The notes under the pieces: model-generated
Seen by the model: the letters and a program-made list of their open reading frames with translations, nothing else
The model's database searches: none
Told to the model about the DNA's origin: nothing
Part shown: positions 16,035-23,213 of the stretch, piece after piece
Position numbering within the stretch: the stretch's first letter is position 1
Layout: the number at the start of each line of letters is the position of its first letter
Translations under genes and position numbers: made by a program
Assembly: GCF_014641455.1 (NCBI RefSeq)
Contig: NZ_BMHT01000011.1
Coordinates: 1-64,000 of the forward strand
Direction: 5' to 3'
Origin: Hymenobacter cavernae
GTDB lineage: Bacteria; Bacteroidota; Bacteroidia; Cytophagales; Hymenobacteraceae
DNA length: 64,000 nucleotides

Positions 16035-16928
16035 ATGACAGGTATTCGCAACACCTCCACCAGCGCCGGCCCTGCAACAGCCGACGCGTATCAGGTCATC
16101 ACTGACCGCATCATCGCCAAGATGGAAGGCGGTGAAATTCCGTGGCAGAAGCCTTGGCACTCGCTAGGTGCTCCGCGCAACTACGTGACCGGCCACGTAT
16201 ACACCGGCATCAATGCCTTCCTGCTGCATTTCCTCAGCGAAGGACTGCCGCTGTTCATGACCTTCCGTCAAGCTCAAGACCTAGGCGGGCACATTCGCAA
16301 GGGTGCGAAGGGCTTCCCGATCATTTTCTACAACGTGGTCGAGAAGGAGACTGAGGAAGGTACGACGAAGAAAACCCCCTTCGTGAAGTACTGCACCGTG
16401 TTTAACATTGACGACGTGGAAGGCATCGAGTTGGTGGTGCCTGAGTTTGCCGCAGTTGAGCAGGAGCCCATCACAGCAGCGGAAGCCATTGTGACGAGCT
16501 GGGTCGACCGGCCCCGCATCACGCATATGGACCAACAGGCGTACTATGTACCTTCGACCGACTACGTGAACATGCCGTTGTTCAGCAGCTTCCGTTCGGC
16601 TGAGCAATACTATCAGACGCTCTTTCACGAGTTGACCCACGCCACCGGCCACCGGCAGCGCCTAAACCGTTCCGACCTGGCCGAGAACATGGCCGTGAAA
16701 GGAGCCGAAGGCTATGCGCGGGAAGAACTGACTGCCGAAATGGGTGCCGCTTTCCTCTGTGGTGCCGCTGGTATCAGCCCCGAGGCCACTGACGATAATA
16801 CGGCCGCTTACCTTCAGTTTTGGCTCGGTCGGTTGAAAGCCGATAAGACCCTGCTGGTAAAAGCTGCCAGCCACGCTCAGAAAGCCGCAAATCTAATCCT
16901 AGGCGTAGCTACGAAAGCCACAGTATAG
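16035..16928 (+). CDS. ardC: ArdC-like antirestriction protein
   Basis: The 297-residue protein has the N-terminal ssDNA-binding domain signature (DAYQVITDRIIAKMEGGEIPWQKPW, start of the DUF1738 region, residues 17-41; shown here as its key residues IPWQKPW) and a C-terminal zincin-like metallopeptidase domain with the zinc motif HELTH at 198-202. ArdC proteins are carried by conjugative plasmids and protect incoming DNA from host restriction in the recipient. The ATG at 16035 follows a good promoter with a palindromic operator. A terminator follows at 16937, so the gene is monocistronic. Intact and full length. Confidence 0.88.
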   Translation: MTGIRNTSTSAGPATADAYQVITDRIIAKMEGGEIPWQKPWHSLGAPRNYVTGHVYTGINAFLLHFLSEGLPLFMTFRQAQDLGGHIRKGAKGFPIIFYNVVEKETEEGTTKKTPFVKYCTVFNIDDVEGIELVVPEFAAVEQEPITAAEAIVTSWVDRPRITHMDQQAYYVPSTDYVNMPLFSSFRSAEQYYQTLFHELTHATGHRQRLNRSDLAENMAVKGAEGYAREELTAEMGAAFLCGAAGISPEATDDNTAAYLQFWLGRLKADKTLLVKAASHAQKAANLILGVATKATV

Positions 16929-16936
16929 AAGCCACG

Positions 16937-16970
16937 AGAAAGCCCCGGCCGCTACAGGTGGGGCTTTCTT
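16937..16970 (+). terminator. Terminator of ardC
   Basis: AGAAAGCCCC pairs with GGGGCTTTCTT across a short loop, 9 bp after the ardC stop, and ends in a T-rich run. Confidence 0.75.
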
Positions 16971-17011
16971 ACGGGCTCTTTTCTTCCCTTTTGTTTATTG
17001 ATACATGCTTC

Positions 17012-17359
17012 ATGGAACAGCCCGTTCTACTACTTTCGTCTCGTATGGATAGCACAACGCCCCCGCCAACCTTCACTGAGCTGCTACGCGAAGGCAATAA
17101 ATTCACTGACCGCGACTTTATGAAGGTGCTGGGCATAAGCCACACGAAGCTGAAACGCCTAGAAGCAGATCCTTCGCTTTTTACCGTTAATGATTTAATG
17201 GTGCTGGCGCTGCTCATCGAAAAACCTATCAAAAAGGTGATGGCGGTAGTACTGGAGCAAGTAGCGCAGGATGAGCAAGCCGCCCAGGAGCGAGAAGAAG
17301 CTGTAAAACAGGCTACAGGACGGAAGTACTACCCTCGTAAACCCAAGCAGGAAAGCTAG
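17012..17359 (+). CDS. Small HTH-like protein (putative regulator)
   Basis: The frame is open from 16958, but that point lies in the ardC terminator, so the ATG at 17012 (115 aa) or 17045 (104 aa) is more likely. The protein contains FTDRDFMKVLGISHTKLKRLEADPS, a probable helix-turn-helix near residues 28-52, and a charged, lysine/glutamate-rich C-terminus. It lies between ardC and rep, whose promoters share a palindromic sequence. It is therefore a reasonable candidate for the repressor of both, though this is inference from position only. Confidence 0.6.
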   Translation: MEQPVLLLSSRMDSTTPPPTFTELLREGNKFTDRDFMKVLGISHTKLKRLEADPSLFTVNDLMVLALLIEKPIKKVMAVVLEQVAQDEQAAQEREEAVKQATGRKYYPRKPKQES

Positions 17360-17405
17360 GCTTTGCTTGTGATTCCTATCCTTTGGCTAGGTAGGCTCAA
17401 AACTG

Positions 17406-17451
17406 TTTTGTTATCATATTGAAAACAATCTGAGCAAAAATGCTACCTTTC
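17406..17451 (+). promoter_or_regulatory. rep promoter with operator-like sequence
   Basis: TTTTGTTATCATATTGAAAA (17406-17425) resembles the ardC operator; TTG at 17419 and TACCTTTC at 17444-17451 make a plausible -33/-7 pair, about 100 bp before the rep ATG. Confidence 0.5.
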
Positions 17452-17501
17452 AGAAGTCAATAGCAGGCCGCTGAGAATTAGCTGGCTGGCATAAAAACAC
17501 T

Positions 17502-17533
17502 GCGGGAGCCCCTGTGCAACCAAGGACTCCCGC
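17502..17533 (+). other. Stem-loop in the rep leader
   Basis: GCGGGAG (17502-17508) pairs exactly with CTCCCGC (17527-17533) within the untranslated leader, ending 18 nt before the rep ATG. It could control rep translation or be part of an antisense control locus; there is no direct evidence. Confidence 0.45.
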
Positions 17534-17551
17534 TAAGTATTAAGTATTCGC

Positions 17552-18568
17552 ATGACAAATGTAGAAAAAATCTACCTGGATTCTAACATATGCAGGTATC
17601 CTAACGAGGTATTGCAATTTGGACCCTACGGGAGCCTCGCAATTGACTTACTCGTGTGGGCGGCAAGAGAAACCTACGTGCCCAATTTTCGGGAGCGGTT
17701 GGACCTGTTAATTCCCACGCCTACCCTCATCTTTCACGCCGCCGACTTTTACAACCTCTTTGGCCATCGGCGCAATAGTGTACTCAAGCCCTTAACGCCA
17801 GGTGGTGAAGCCATCTTTGCATATCGGGAGAAGCACCGCAAAGAATACGGCCGTTGCATCCTAGATGCTGTGCTCTACAGCATGTCCACCAACTCGATTG
17901 CCTACAGTGAAAAGGAGTACCGCGTTGTCGACGAGCGTCGCCGCACGCGCTATACCCTCACGTCACTAAAAGTGTTCAAGGGACTCACCATCGAGCGCAG
18001 CCAGCGGGCTTACGTGCGCTATACGATGCAGGCAAACCCTGACTTCGTGCAGAACAACCACCTGCTCAGCCAAGCCATTAGTGTTCCGGACTACGTGAGC
18101 TTGCGCACGGCCGGCACTGAGCATTCCAAAGAAGGAAGTAGTTGGACGGTAGGCCGCTTCTTATACCTGCGGATGCGTTACGCCTGGGGCTTATGGTGCA
18201 CAGCCGAGAACAAAGCCAAAGCTGAGTTCACCGAGAACTTTGAAGAGCTGCTGGAGATAGCAGGCTTTGTGAAAACGCCGCCTAAGAAAGCAGCCAGCTT
18301 ACTTCGCGGCTACCTAGAGCGAGTTTGCACTTTAGCGAGCATCCCCTTCACGGCTCGCATTGAAAAGGTAACCACCCAGAATGCACGCCGGCAGCAAGAC
18401 GGCAGCCGACCAGATGCCTACCAGGTAATCCTAACCAAGAAGGCCACCCAGCGTGCAGAGGAAGGCGAGCAGATGCGCATGGCCACTGAGCAACAGCACC
18501 AAGAGCAGCAGCAGCAAGTAGGACAGCCGCGCCTACAGAACCTAGCCCAAAATCTACACGCAAACTAG
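17552..18568 (+). CDS. Plasmid replication initiator (Rep) protein
   Basis: This 338-residue protein is called Rep mainly because seven 22-bp-spaced iterons follow its stop codon by 80 bp, the usual arrangement of theta-replicating iteron plasmids. The sequence contains AAGFV-type and winged-helix-like stretches (SLAIDLLVWAARE, YALTSLKVFKGL-like TLTSLKVFKGLTIERS) and ends in a Gln-rich tail (EQQHQEQQQQVGQ). I do not recognise a named Rep family with certainty. The role would be to bind the iterons, open the origin and load the host helicase. A promoter with an operator-like sequence and a leader stem-loop precede it. Confidence 0.72.
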   Translation: MTNVEKIYLDSNICRYPNEVLQFGPYGSLAIDLLVWAARETYVPNFRERLDLLIPTPTLIFHAADFYNLFGHRRNSVLKPLTPGGEAIFAYREKHRKEYGRCILDAVLYSMSTNSIAYSEKEYRVVDERRRTRYTLTSLKVFKGLTIERSQRAYVRYTMQANPDFVQNNHLLSQAISVPDYVSLRTAGTEHSKEGSSWTVGRFLYLRMRYAWGLWCTAENKAKAEFTENFEELLEIAGFVKTPPKKAASLLRGYLERVCTLASIPFTARIEKVTTQNARRQQDGSRPDAYQVILTKKATQRAEEGEQMRMATEQQHQEQQQQVGQPRLQNLAQNLHAN

Positions 18569-18644
18569 CGTAAAGGCCGTTTTCAGTAGTCCAAAAAAGT
18601 CCATTTTGCTATACGCGGGATGGTCTTTTTTATGCCTTTTTATG

Positions 18645-18792
18645 CTGTCGGTTTTCATTCACCTCCCTGTCGGTTTTCATTCACTTACTGTCGGCTTTAG
18701 TTCACTAGTCTGTCGGTTTTCGTTCACCTCTGTCGGTTTTCATTCACCGTCTGTGTCGGTTTTCGTTCCTTGATCTGTCGGTTTTCGTTCAC
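18645..18792 (+). repeat. Seven iterons; probable replication origin oriV
   Basis: Seven copies of TGTCGGTTTTCRTTCAC start (with their leading C or G) at 18645, 18667, 18688, 18710, 18730, 18753 and 18775, a period of 20-23 bp (two helical turns). Copies 3 (GGCTTTAGTTCAC) and 6 (ending TTCCT) are divergent. An AT-rich stretch follows at 18795-18870, a likely unwinding region. The 18569-18644 and 18871-19090 flanks hold no gene. Confidence 0.92.
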
Positions 18793-19090
18793 CTACTCCT
18801 TATAGAGAGAAAATAGAATCTTAAGAATAGCACCACAACGACCACACCCAAGAGAAAGAAAATTAGCTTTTAGAGTGATGTTCAGGCGGGATAATCGAGC
18901 GAAACCACCCGAGTTTGAGGCATAGCTTACGCAGGTTGAACGCGCGTACCATCATACGATAAAGTCATCAATCGAAAAGGGCGCGTGCCACAGAAAGGAA
19001 ATATGGGCACGATCGGAAGCGTCGGCAAATCGCCCGAAACGGGAAGAAAGGGCTGCGCAAACTAGGGGCGCGGCGGCTGGCAAAACTTCT

Positions 19091-19098
19091 TACTTTTG
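19091..19098 (+). promoter_or_regulatory. -7 element of zinc-ribbon gene
   Basis: TACTTTTG is an exact match to TAnnTTTG, 21 nt upstream of the ATG at 19120; it overlaps the alternative upstream ATG at 19096 and so decides the start. Confidence 0.6.
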
Positions 19099-19119
19099 GT
19101 AACAGCAAAAGCAGCACCC

Positions 19120-19314
19120 ATGGAAGCGGACGAGCTACACTTTTTAGAGGATAGTCTTGCCAATGCAGAGCTGCTGTACTGCGAGACGTGCCAAGATGAC
19201 ACGCTGCACACCCATGAGGAAGTACTAGACAGGTCTGAGGGAGTAACCGAGCTCAAGATGCGGTGCACGGATTGTATGACGTGCCGCACTTGGCTTCAGG
19301 TTGAGGGCAAGTAA
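19120..19314 (+). CDS. Small zinc-ribbon-like protein (64 aa)
   Basis: The protein has two Cys pairs, YCETC (about residues 24-28) and RCTDC (48-52, with a further Cys at 55), as in a treble-clef or zinc-ribbon fold. It is acidic between them. The frame extends to an ATG at 19096, but that codon sits on the promoter -7 element, so 19120 is preferred. No family name is recognised. Its stop is immediately followed by the converging stop of a tiny membrane-protein gene. Confidence 0.6.
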   Translation: MEADELHFLEDSLANAELLYCETCQDDTLHTHEEVLDRSEGVTELKMRCTDCMTCRTWLQVEGK

Positions 19315-19437
19315 TTACTTACGCCGGCCAATACGAAAACCAAAGACTCCCTGGAGCACCATGCAGCCGATGTACCCCAGCATAAACGAGCCCAACGTGA
19401 TTTTTACAAAGACAAGTGGGTCGAAGGTGGCGAGCAT
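19315..19437 (-). CDS. Tiny membrane protein (40 aa)
   Basis: The frame encodes 40 residues: a hydrophobic stretch from about residue 9 to 31 (VFVKITLGSFMLGYIGCMVL) followed by a basic end FRIGRRK. It lies 11 nt downstream of the 53-residue membrane-protein gene on the same strand, and its stop abuts the converging zinc-ribbon gene. Too short for homology by eye. Codon use and tight spacing make it credible; a role in plasmid maintenance or entry exclusion is only speculation. Confidence 0.5.
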   Translation of the reverse strand: MLATFDPLVFVKITLGSFMLGYIGCMVLQGVFGFRIGRRK

Positions 19438-19448
19438 GGGTCCGGAGG

Positions 19449-19610
19449 TTAATCGTGGTCGTGGTGATAACGGCGCCGAGGCATGTTCTTGCCGATGGTG
19501 CCGAAGATGGCAAGAACGATGGTCATATTCACCACGTCGCGGCCCCAGCTGGGGCCATAGGGACTGTACAGGAAGATCGCGGTAACCAGGATAATGAGGA
19601 ACGTGCGCAT
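19449..19610 (-). CDS. Small membrane protein (53 aa)
   Basis: The frame begins MRTFLIILVTAIFLYSPYGP, a signal-anchor-like helix. A second hydrophobic helix follows (VVNMTIVLAIFGTIGKN) and a basic/His-rich end RRRYHHDHD. It is the first of two closely spaced minus-strand genes, 11 nt before the 40-residue one. No family recognised. Confidence 0.55.
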   Translation of the reverse strand: MRTFLIILVTAIFLYSPYGPSWGRDVVNMTIVLAIFGTIGKNMPRRRYHHDHD

Positions 19611-19738
19611 AGCTGAAGTGAATAAGCGCCTAAGGATTACCTAATCTACACAAACAGCAAAAATTAGTTCGACTATTTGGCTTCTGGTGCTGCTGGATTG
19701 CGTTGCAATGGCAGCCGTTGCACGCATCAACTTCTCTG

Positions 19739-19846
19739 TTAGGGCATCACGCCGCAGGCCTTGAGTAGCAGCACAGCCCCGCCAGCGACGCCAGCCAGGG
19801 CGAGCCGCGTAAGCATCTTTTCAAGAAAGCTGGGTTCGTTGTACAT
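19739..19846 (-). CDS. Tiny membrane protein (35 aa)
   Basis: The 35-residue frame MYNEPSFLEKMLTRLALAGV continues with a glycine/alanine-rich hydrophobic helix and ends CGVMP. It is transcribed away from the DUF2442 gene, whose start lies 38 bp away on the other strand. Together with the two genes at 19315-19610 it forms a cluster of very small membrane proteins beside the origin. The 19611-19738 gap holds nothing clear. Confidence 0.4.
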   Translation of the reverse strand: MYNEPSFLEKMLTRLALAGVAGGAVLLLKACGVMP

Positions 19847-19884
19847 ACTTGCCGCACTACAACCCGCGTGCCTACCTTCGCAGT

Positions 19885-20103
19885 ATGGCAAACATCAACC
19901 GCATCGAACTCACCACGACCAGCGTTTACGTCTTCTTCTCCGATGGCACGTTCTGGCCGGGTCCGTATGCGACCGTGCCGTGCACGTTTCTCTATCACGC
20001 CACCGAGGCCCAGCGCGCCAACTGGCAACTGGTGGATCAGGATACGGCGGTGGAGTGGCCGGACCTAGCGCAGAAGCTCACGATGGCGCAGATGGGGAGG
20101 TAG
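19885..20103 (+). CDS. DUF2442-type small protein (72 aa)
   Basis: The ATG at 19885 starts MANINRIELTTTSVYVFFSD. The second half LYHATEAQRANWQLVDQDTA followed by VEWPDL matches the DUF2442 pattern (fP-L--AT-eqR-nw-l---g--I-WPdLd). DUF2442 proteins are often found beside DUF4160 proteins as toxin-antitoxin-like pairs; no such partner is visible here. The longer upstream frame from 19849 overlaps the divergent small gene's start region and is not preferred. Confidence 0.7.
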   Translation: MANINRIELTTTSVYVFFSDGTFWPGPYATVPCTFLYHATEAQRANWQLVDQDTAVEWPDLAQKLTMAQMGR

Positions 20104-20131
20104 TTACAATTAAACTCTAATTAGTGTAGGC

Positions 20132-20773
20132 ATGAAGGATTTCGGTATCGAACTAGATAAGCTTTATCATTATTCTACTCCTGCGGGTTTTGCCGGAATA
20201 TCAAAAAGCAAATCCTTGTGGATGACAAATATTCGTTATCAAAACGATATGGAGGAGTACAGCTACGCTGTTAAGCTAACACTGGAGGTGCTTAAGGAGT
20301 ATGATCCGCCTATTCCTTATCATGGTATTTACTTTAAAGAAGACGTCCCTATCTATACCTTCTCGCTAACGGGAGATAATGACTCGTTAAGCCAATGGCG
20401 AGGGTACACCCCAGATGGGGGCTTTGCCTTTTCCTTTAAGCATCAGATGCTAGCCAATGTTATCAATCGCTACAATCTAGAGCTTGTACAATGTGTTTAT
20501 GATGTAGAGGCACAAAAGGAAATAATTCGATCCAAAGTGATCGGAATGCTGCCAGCAGCTTGGAGCGAGCTTTATCAAAAAGCAGCCGCAGTATCCTTTG
20601 ACAAGAACACAGTGGACGGTTATGCCCATCATGCTCGCACCCGCGGGTGGCGCGCGATGGGCTTTTCGTTGGCTCAGTATGCTCCAGTGCTCAAACACCC
20701 TCAGTTTAGAGAAGAAAAAGAGTGGCGACTGATCAAGGATACATTAGATCCAAAAGGAGAAAGAGTGAGGTGG
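20132..20773 (+). pseudogene. DUF2971 protein, 5' part, split by IS3
   Basis: The first ~214 residues match the DUF2971 pattern: LYHYSTPAGFAGISKSKSLW, then NDMEEYSYA, YTFSLTGDNDSLSQWRGYTP and a HPQFREEKEWRLI block. The frame then runs into the IS3 element at about 20774. The 3' end of the gene is found after the element at 22027-22211, so the gene is disrupted. DUF2971 proteins are abundant in defence-type islands but have no settled function. Confidence 0.8.
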
Positions 20774-22026
20774 TCGGGTAAATCAGGACAGAATAGGGCC
20801 TTATCTTTCGCATGTCATGAAAGACAGCCCCCAACCCGCCAAGCGTCGGCGTTATGACGCCGCCTTCCGCGCCGAAGCCTTACGCCTGGCCAGTGAAAGC
20901 CGCTCGACGCAAGCTGCCGCCCGGGCGCTCAATATCAATCCGAAGTTGCTCTATAAGTGGCAAAAAGAAGCCCTCACGCCGGTCGCGGCGGCCCGCGGGG
21001 CGGAGTTGGACCCGGCCACGGCGGCCGAACTGCGCCAGCTGCGGGCCTTGGCCCGGCGGCAGGCGCAGGAGCTGGACATTTTAAAAAAAGCCATTGCCAT
21101 CTTCTCCGTGACCGACACCCGATGAGCCGCTACCGCTTTATCGAAGCGCACTGCGGGCAGTACCCGATTCGCCTGCTTTGCCAAGTAGTGGGGGCGCCCG
21201 CCAGCGGCTACTATGTCTGGCAACAAGCACAAGAGCAAGCAGTAGCCCCGGGTGAGCCGGCTTGGGAAAGGGCATTGGTGCAGGTCTTTGGCCGGCACAA
21301 ACGCCGCTACGGCACCCGTCGGCTGCAAGTCGCCTTGCGCCGAAAGGGCTACCGGGTAGGCCGTCAGCGCCTGCGCACGGCCATGCGCCAGCGGGGCCTG
21401 CACGCGCTGCAACCCAAGGCCTATACCCCGCGCACGACCGACTCGACGCACGGACTGCGCTGCGCGCCCAATCGGCTACTCGACCAGCCTAAGCCCACCC
21501 AGGCGAACCGGGTCTGGGTCAGCGACATCACGTATTTGCCGCTGGCTAACGGCGACTGGGCCTATTTGTGCGCCTTTCAAGACGTGGCCAGCAAGCAGGT
21601 GGTGGGCTGGCAGGTCGGGGCCACGATGCCCGAAGAACTGGTGACCACCGCCTTGCAGCGCGCCTTTTGGGCCCAACCGCCCACGCCGGGCCTGCTCGTG
21701 CACTCGGACCGCGGCGGGCAATACTGCGGCACGGCCTACCGGCAACTGCTGCACGACCACCAGGCCGTGCGCTCGCAGAGCCGCCGCGGCGACTGCTACG
21801 ATAATGCGCAGGCCGAAAGCCTGTGGTCCCGCCTCAAAACGGAGGTGCTCGAACTACGCGAGCGGCCCGTTTTTGCGGACTTGGCTGATGCCCGGGCCAG
21901 CGTCGCCGATTATTTTGACTACTACAATCACGAGCGCCTGCACTCCAGCATCGACTACCAGACCCCCTATCACACTCACCAACAACTTCTTCCACTTAAC
22001 GCCCTAAACTGTCCAGGCTACCCAGA
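20774..22026 (+). mobile_element. IS3-family insertion sequence (~1.25 kb)
   Basis: Ends show an imperfect inverted repeat: GGGTAAATCAGGACAG..TAGGGC at about 20776-20799 and its counterpart GCCCTA..CTGTCCAGGCTACCC at 22001-22024. The element carries overlapping orfA and orfB and interrupts a DUF2971 gene. The exact ends and target duplication could not be fixed by eye. Confidence 0.8.
20817..21125 (+). CDS. IS3 transposase OrfA (HTH)
   Basis: The 102-residue protein has an HTH_Tnp_1-type start: KRRYDAAFRAEALRLASES, then TQAAARALNINPKLLYKWQKE. A leucine-rich coil follows, ending in ELDILKKAIAIFSV. A slippery sequence T-TTA-AAA-AAA-G near 21079-21090 lies where a -1 shift would fuse it to the upstream extension of orfB, as in typical IS3 OrfAB expression. 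The stop overlaps the orfB start as ATGA. A TATCTTTC -7 element sits at 20802-20809. Confidence 0.85.
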   Translation: MKDSPQPAKRRRYDAAFRAEALRLASESRSTQAAARALNINPKLLYKWQKEALTPVAAARGAELDPATAAELRQLRALARRQAQELDILKKAIAIFSVTDTR

Positions 22027-22033
22027 AGTTTAG
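21122..22033 (+). CDS. IS3 transposase OrfB (DDE integrase)
   Basis: From ATG 21122 the product is 303 residues, starting MSRYRFIEAHCGQYPIRLLC. It has the HTH_21 region (KRRYGTRRLQVALRRKGYRV) and an intact rve core: SDITYLPL (first Asp), HSDRGGQYCG (second Asp) and CYDNAQAESLWSRLKTE (Glu), ending with FDYYNHERLHSSIDYQTP. The open frame continues upstream of the ATG (from 20957), consistent with a frameshifted OrfAB fusion. All catalytic residues are present, so it may be active. Confidence 0.9.
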   Translation: MSRYRFIEAHCGQYPIRLLCQVVGAPASGYYVWQQAQEQAVAPGEPAWERALVQVFGRHKRRYGTRRLQVALRRKGYRVGRQRLRTAMRQRGLHALQPKAYTPRTTDSTHGLRCAPNRLLDQPKPTQANRVWVSDITYLPLANGDWAYLCAFQDVASKQVVGWQVGATMPEELVTTALQRAFWAQPPTPGLLVHSDRGGQYCGTAYRQLLHDHQAVRSQSRRGDCYDNAQAESLWSRLKTEVLELRERPVFADLADARASVADYFDYYNHERLHSSIDYQTPYHTHQQLLPLNALNCPGYPEV

Positions 22034-22211
22034 AGATGTCAAGGGTGTCTCTATTCCTTATTTGGAGATTCCGTTAATTGATGAAGAGGAGGAATTCAAG
22101 TTAGCCTCTATCAAAGTCGGCCCAGTTTCTCAGCCGGAGCTAACAGCACAAGCAATGGAGCTAATGCCAGGTATAGATATAACAGCTTCAAATATACCAT
22201 ATCGAAAGTAG
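22027..22211 (+). pseudogene. DUF2971 protein, 3' part
   Basis: After the IS3 right end the frame reads KFRDVKGVSIPYLEIPLID and continues to a stop at 22211 (end NIPYRK). The FR---G-SIPYLE block is the usual C-terminal part of DUF2971 proteins and completes the gene begun at 20132. Confidence 0.75.
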
Positions 22212-22264
22212 GGATTAACTCAAAAGCCCGGCCTTGTGAGAGTCGGACGGTTATTCAAAAAACT

Positions 22265-22297
22265 AAAAAGGGTATAACGATTCGTTATACCCTTTTT
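22265..22297. terminator. Bidirectional stem-loop terminator
   Basis: AAAAAGGGTATAACG pairs with CGTTATACCCTTTTT. It separates the converging DUF2971/IS3 region from the end of the tra operon, and has A- and T-runs on both sides. Confidence 0.85.
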
Positions 22298-22316
22298 ATG
22301 GCTAGCCATGCGGAAA

Positions 22317-23213
22317 CTAACGTGTAGCCACTGTCGCCGGCGGCGAGCTGAGCATGCGCGCCTTTAGAATGTCTTGGTTGGTAATCTTCAGGGAGAGATG
22401 GCGCCCGCCGCCCTTCTCGAACATCTCCACCACCAGCTGCTTGTCATCGGGAATCGTAAACTTGGGGTAGACGTACACCCGCTCCAGTAAGGTGTTCCCC
22501 GCAAAGGCGCTGCGGCCACTGTTGTACACGTAACGTGGCGCTACCTCGGACTCCTGCACGGCCGTGCGCTTGACGGTTTTCTTGTCACGTACGTAGAACT
22601 TCACAAAGTCAATGTCATACCCAATGTTCGACTTGTTGAACATATAGAGCTGAAAGTAAAACAGATCGTCCGCCGTGTAGAGTCCGTGCAGGCCGAGGGT
22701 AATGTCATCCTTACGCACATCATGCCGGCGCACCGTGCGCTTCTTGGCGGCTACTTCAGCGGCCGTAGATTCCATGCTGTTTTTGGCTTGGGCTGCTTTG
22801 CTGGCCTGCACCACTGGTACCCCTCCCCCGCCAACAGCTGCCCCAGCGAAATTAACGTTGATGATTTTTGGGTCACGCTCGTAATCCACGAGAAACGAGT
22901 ACAGCTTGCCATCGGAAGTGAGCACGGTCATGTTGGTCTGGGCAAAGCTGGCGGCATTTGCTTTCACCTTTACAATGTTCTCCGCCCCTTGTGCCTTATC
23001 GGCTATGATGCTGCCGCTGCCCAGGTCCACGTAGGTAACCGCGCTGGGAAAGATCAAGTGAGTTGTTTTTTGAAAGCCGACCCCTAGGTGGTAGCTGGAG
23101 ATGAGGTATTGCGCCTCAATCGTGAGAAATGGCAAGGGCTTCTGCTGAGCCAGTGCTGAAAAGGAAAGGCCAAGGCTAGCGAGCGAGGCGAATACAAACC
23201 GACGTGTTTTCAT
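22317..23213 (-). CDS. traN: Conjugative transfer protein TraN (DUF4138)
   Basis: This 298-residue protein has a signal peptide (SLASLGLSFSALAQ) followed by the DUF4138 pattern: TTHLIFPSAVTYVDLGSGSI and NIVKVKANAASFAQTNMTVL. The second half holds LYTADDLFYFQLYMFNKSNIGYDIDFVKFYV. This is the TraN family of Bacteroidetes conjugative elements, part of the outer-membrane side of the mating apparatus (VirB9-like). It is the last gene of the tra operon; its start overlaps the traM stop by one base. Confidence 0.88.
   Translation of the reverse strand: MKTRRFVFASLASLGLSFSALAQQKPLPFLTIEAQYLISSYHLGVGFQKTTHLIFPSAVTYVDLGSGSIIADKAQGAENIVKVKANAASFAQTNMTVLTSDGKLYSFLVDYERDPKIINVNFAGAAVGGGGVPVVQASKAAQAKNSMESTAAEVAAKKRTVRRHDVRKDDITLGLHGLYTADDLFYFQLYMFNKSNIGYDIDFVKFYVRDKKTVKRTAVQESEVAPRYVYNSGRSAFAGNTLLERVYVYPKFTIPDDKQLVVEMFEKGGGRHLSLKITNQDILKARMLSSPPATVATR

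Noticed and set aside
18645..18792. CRISPR array
   Set aside because: The repeat period is 22 bp with 3-5 bp between copies and no spacers; this is an iteron array.
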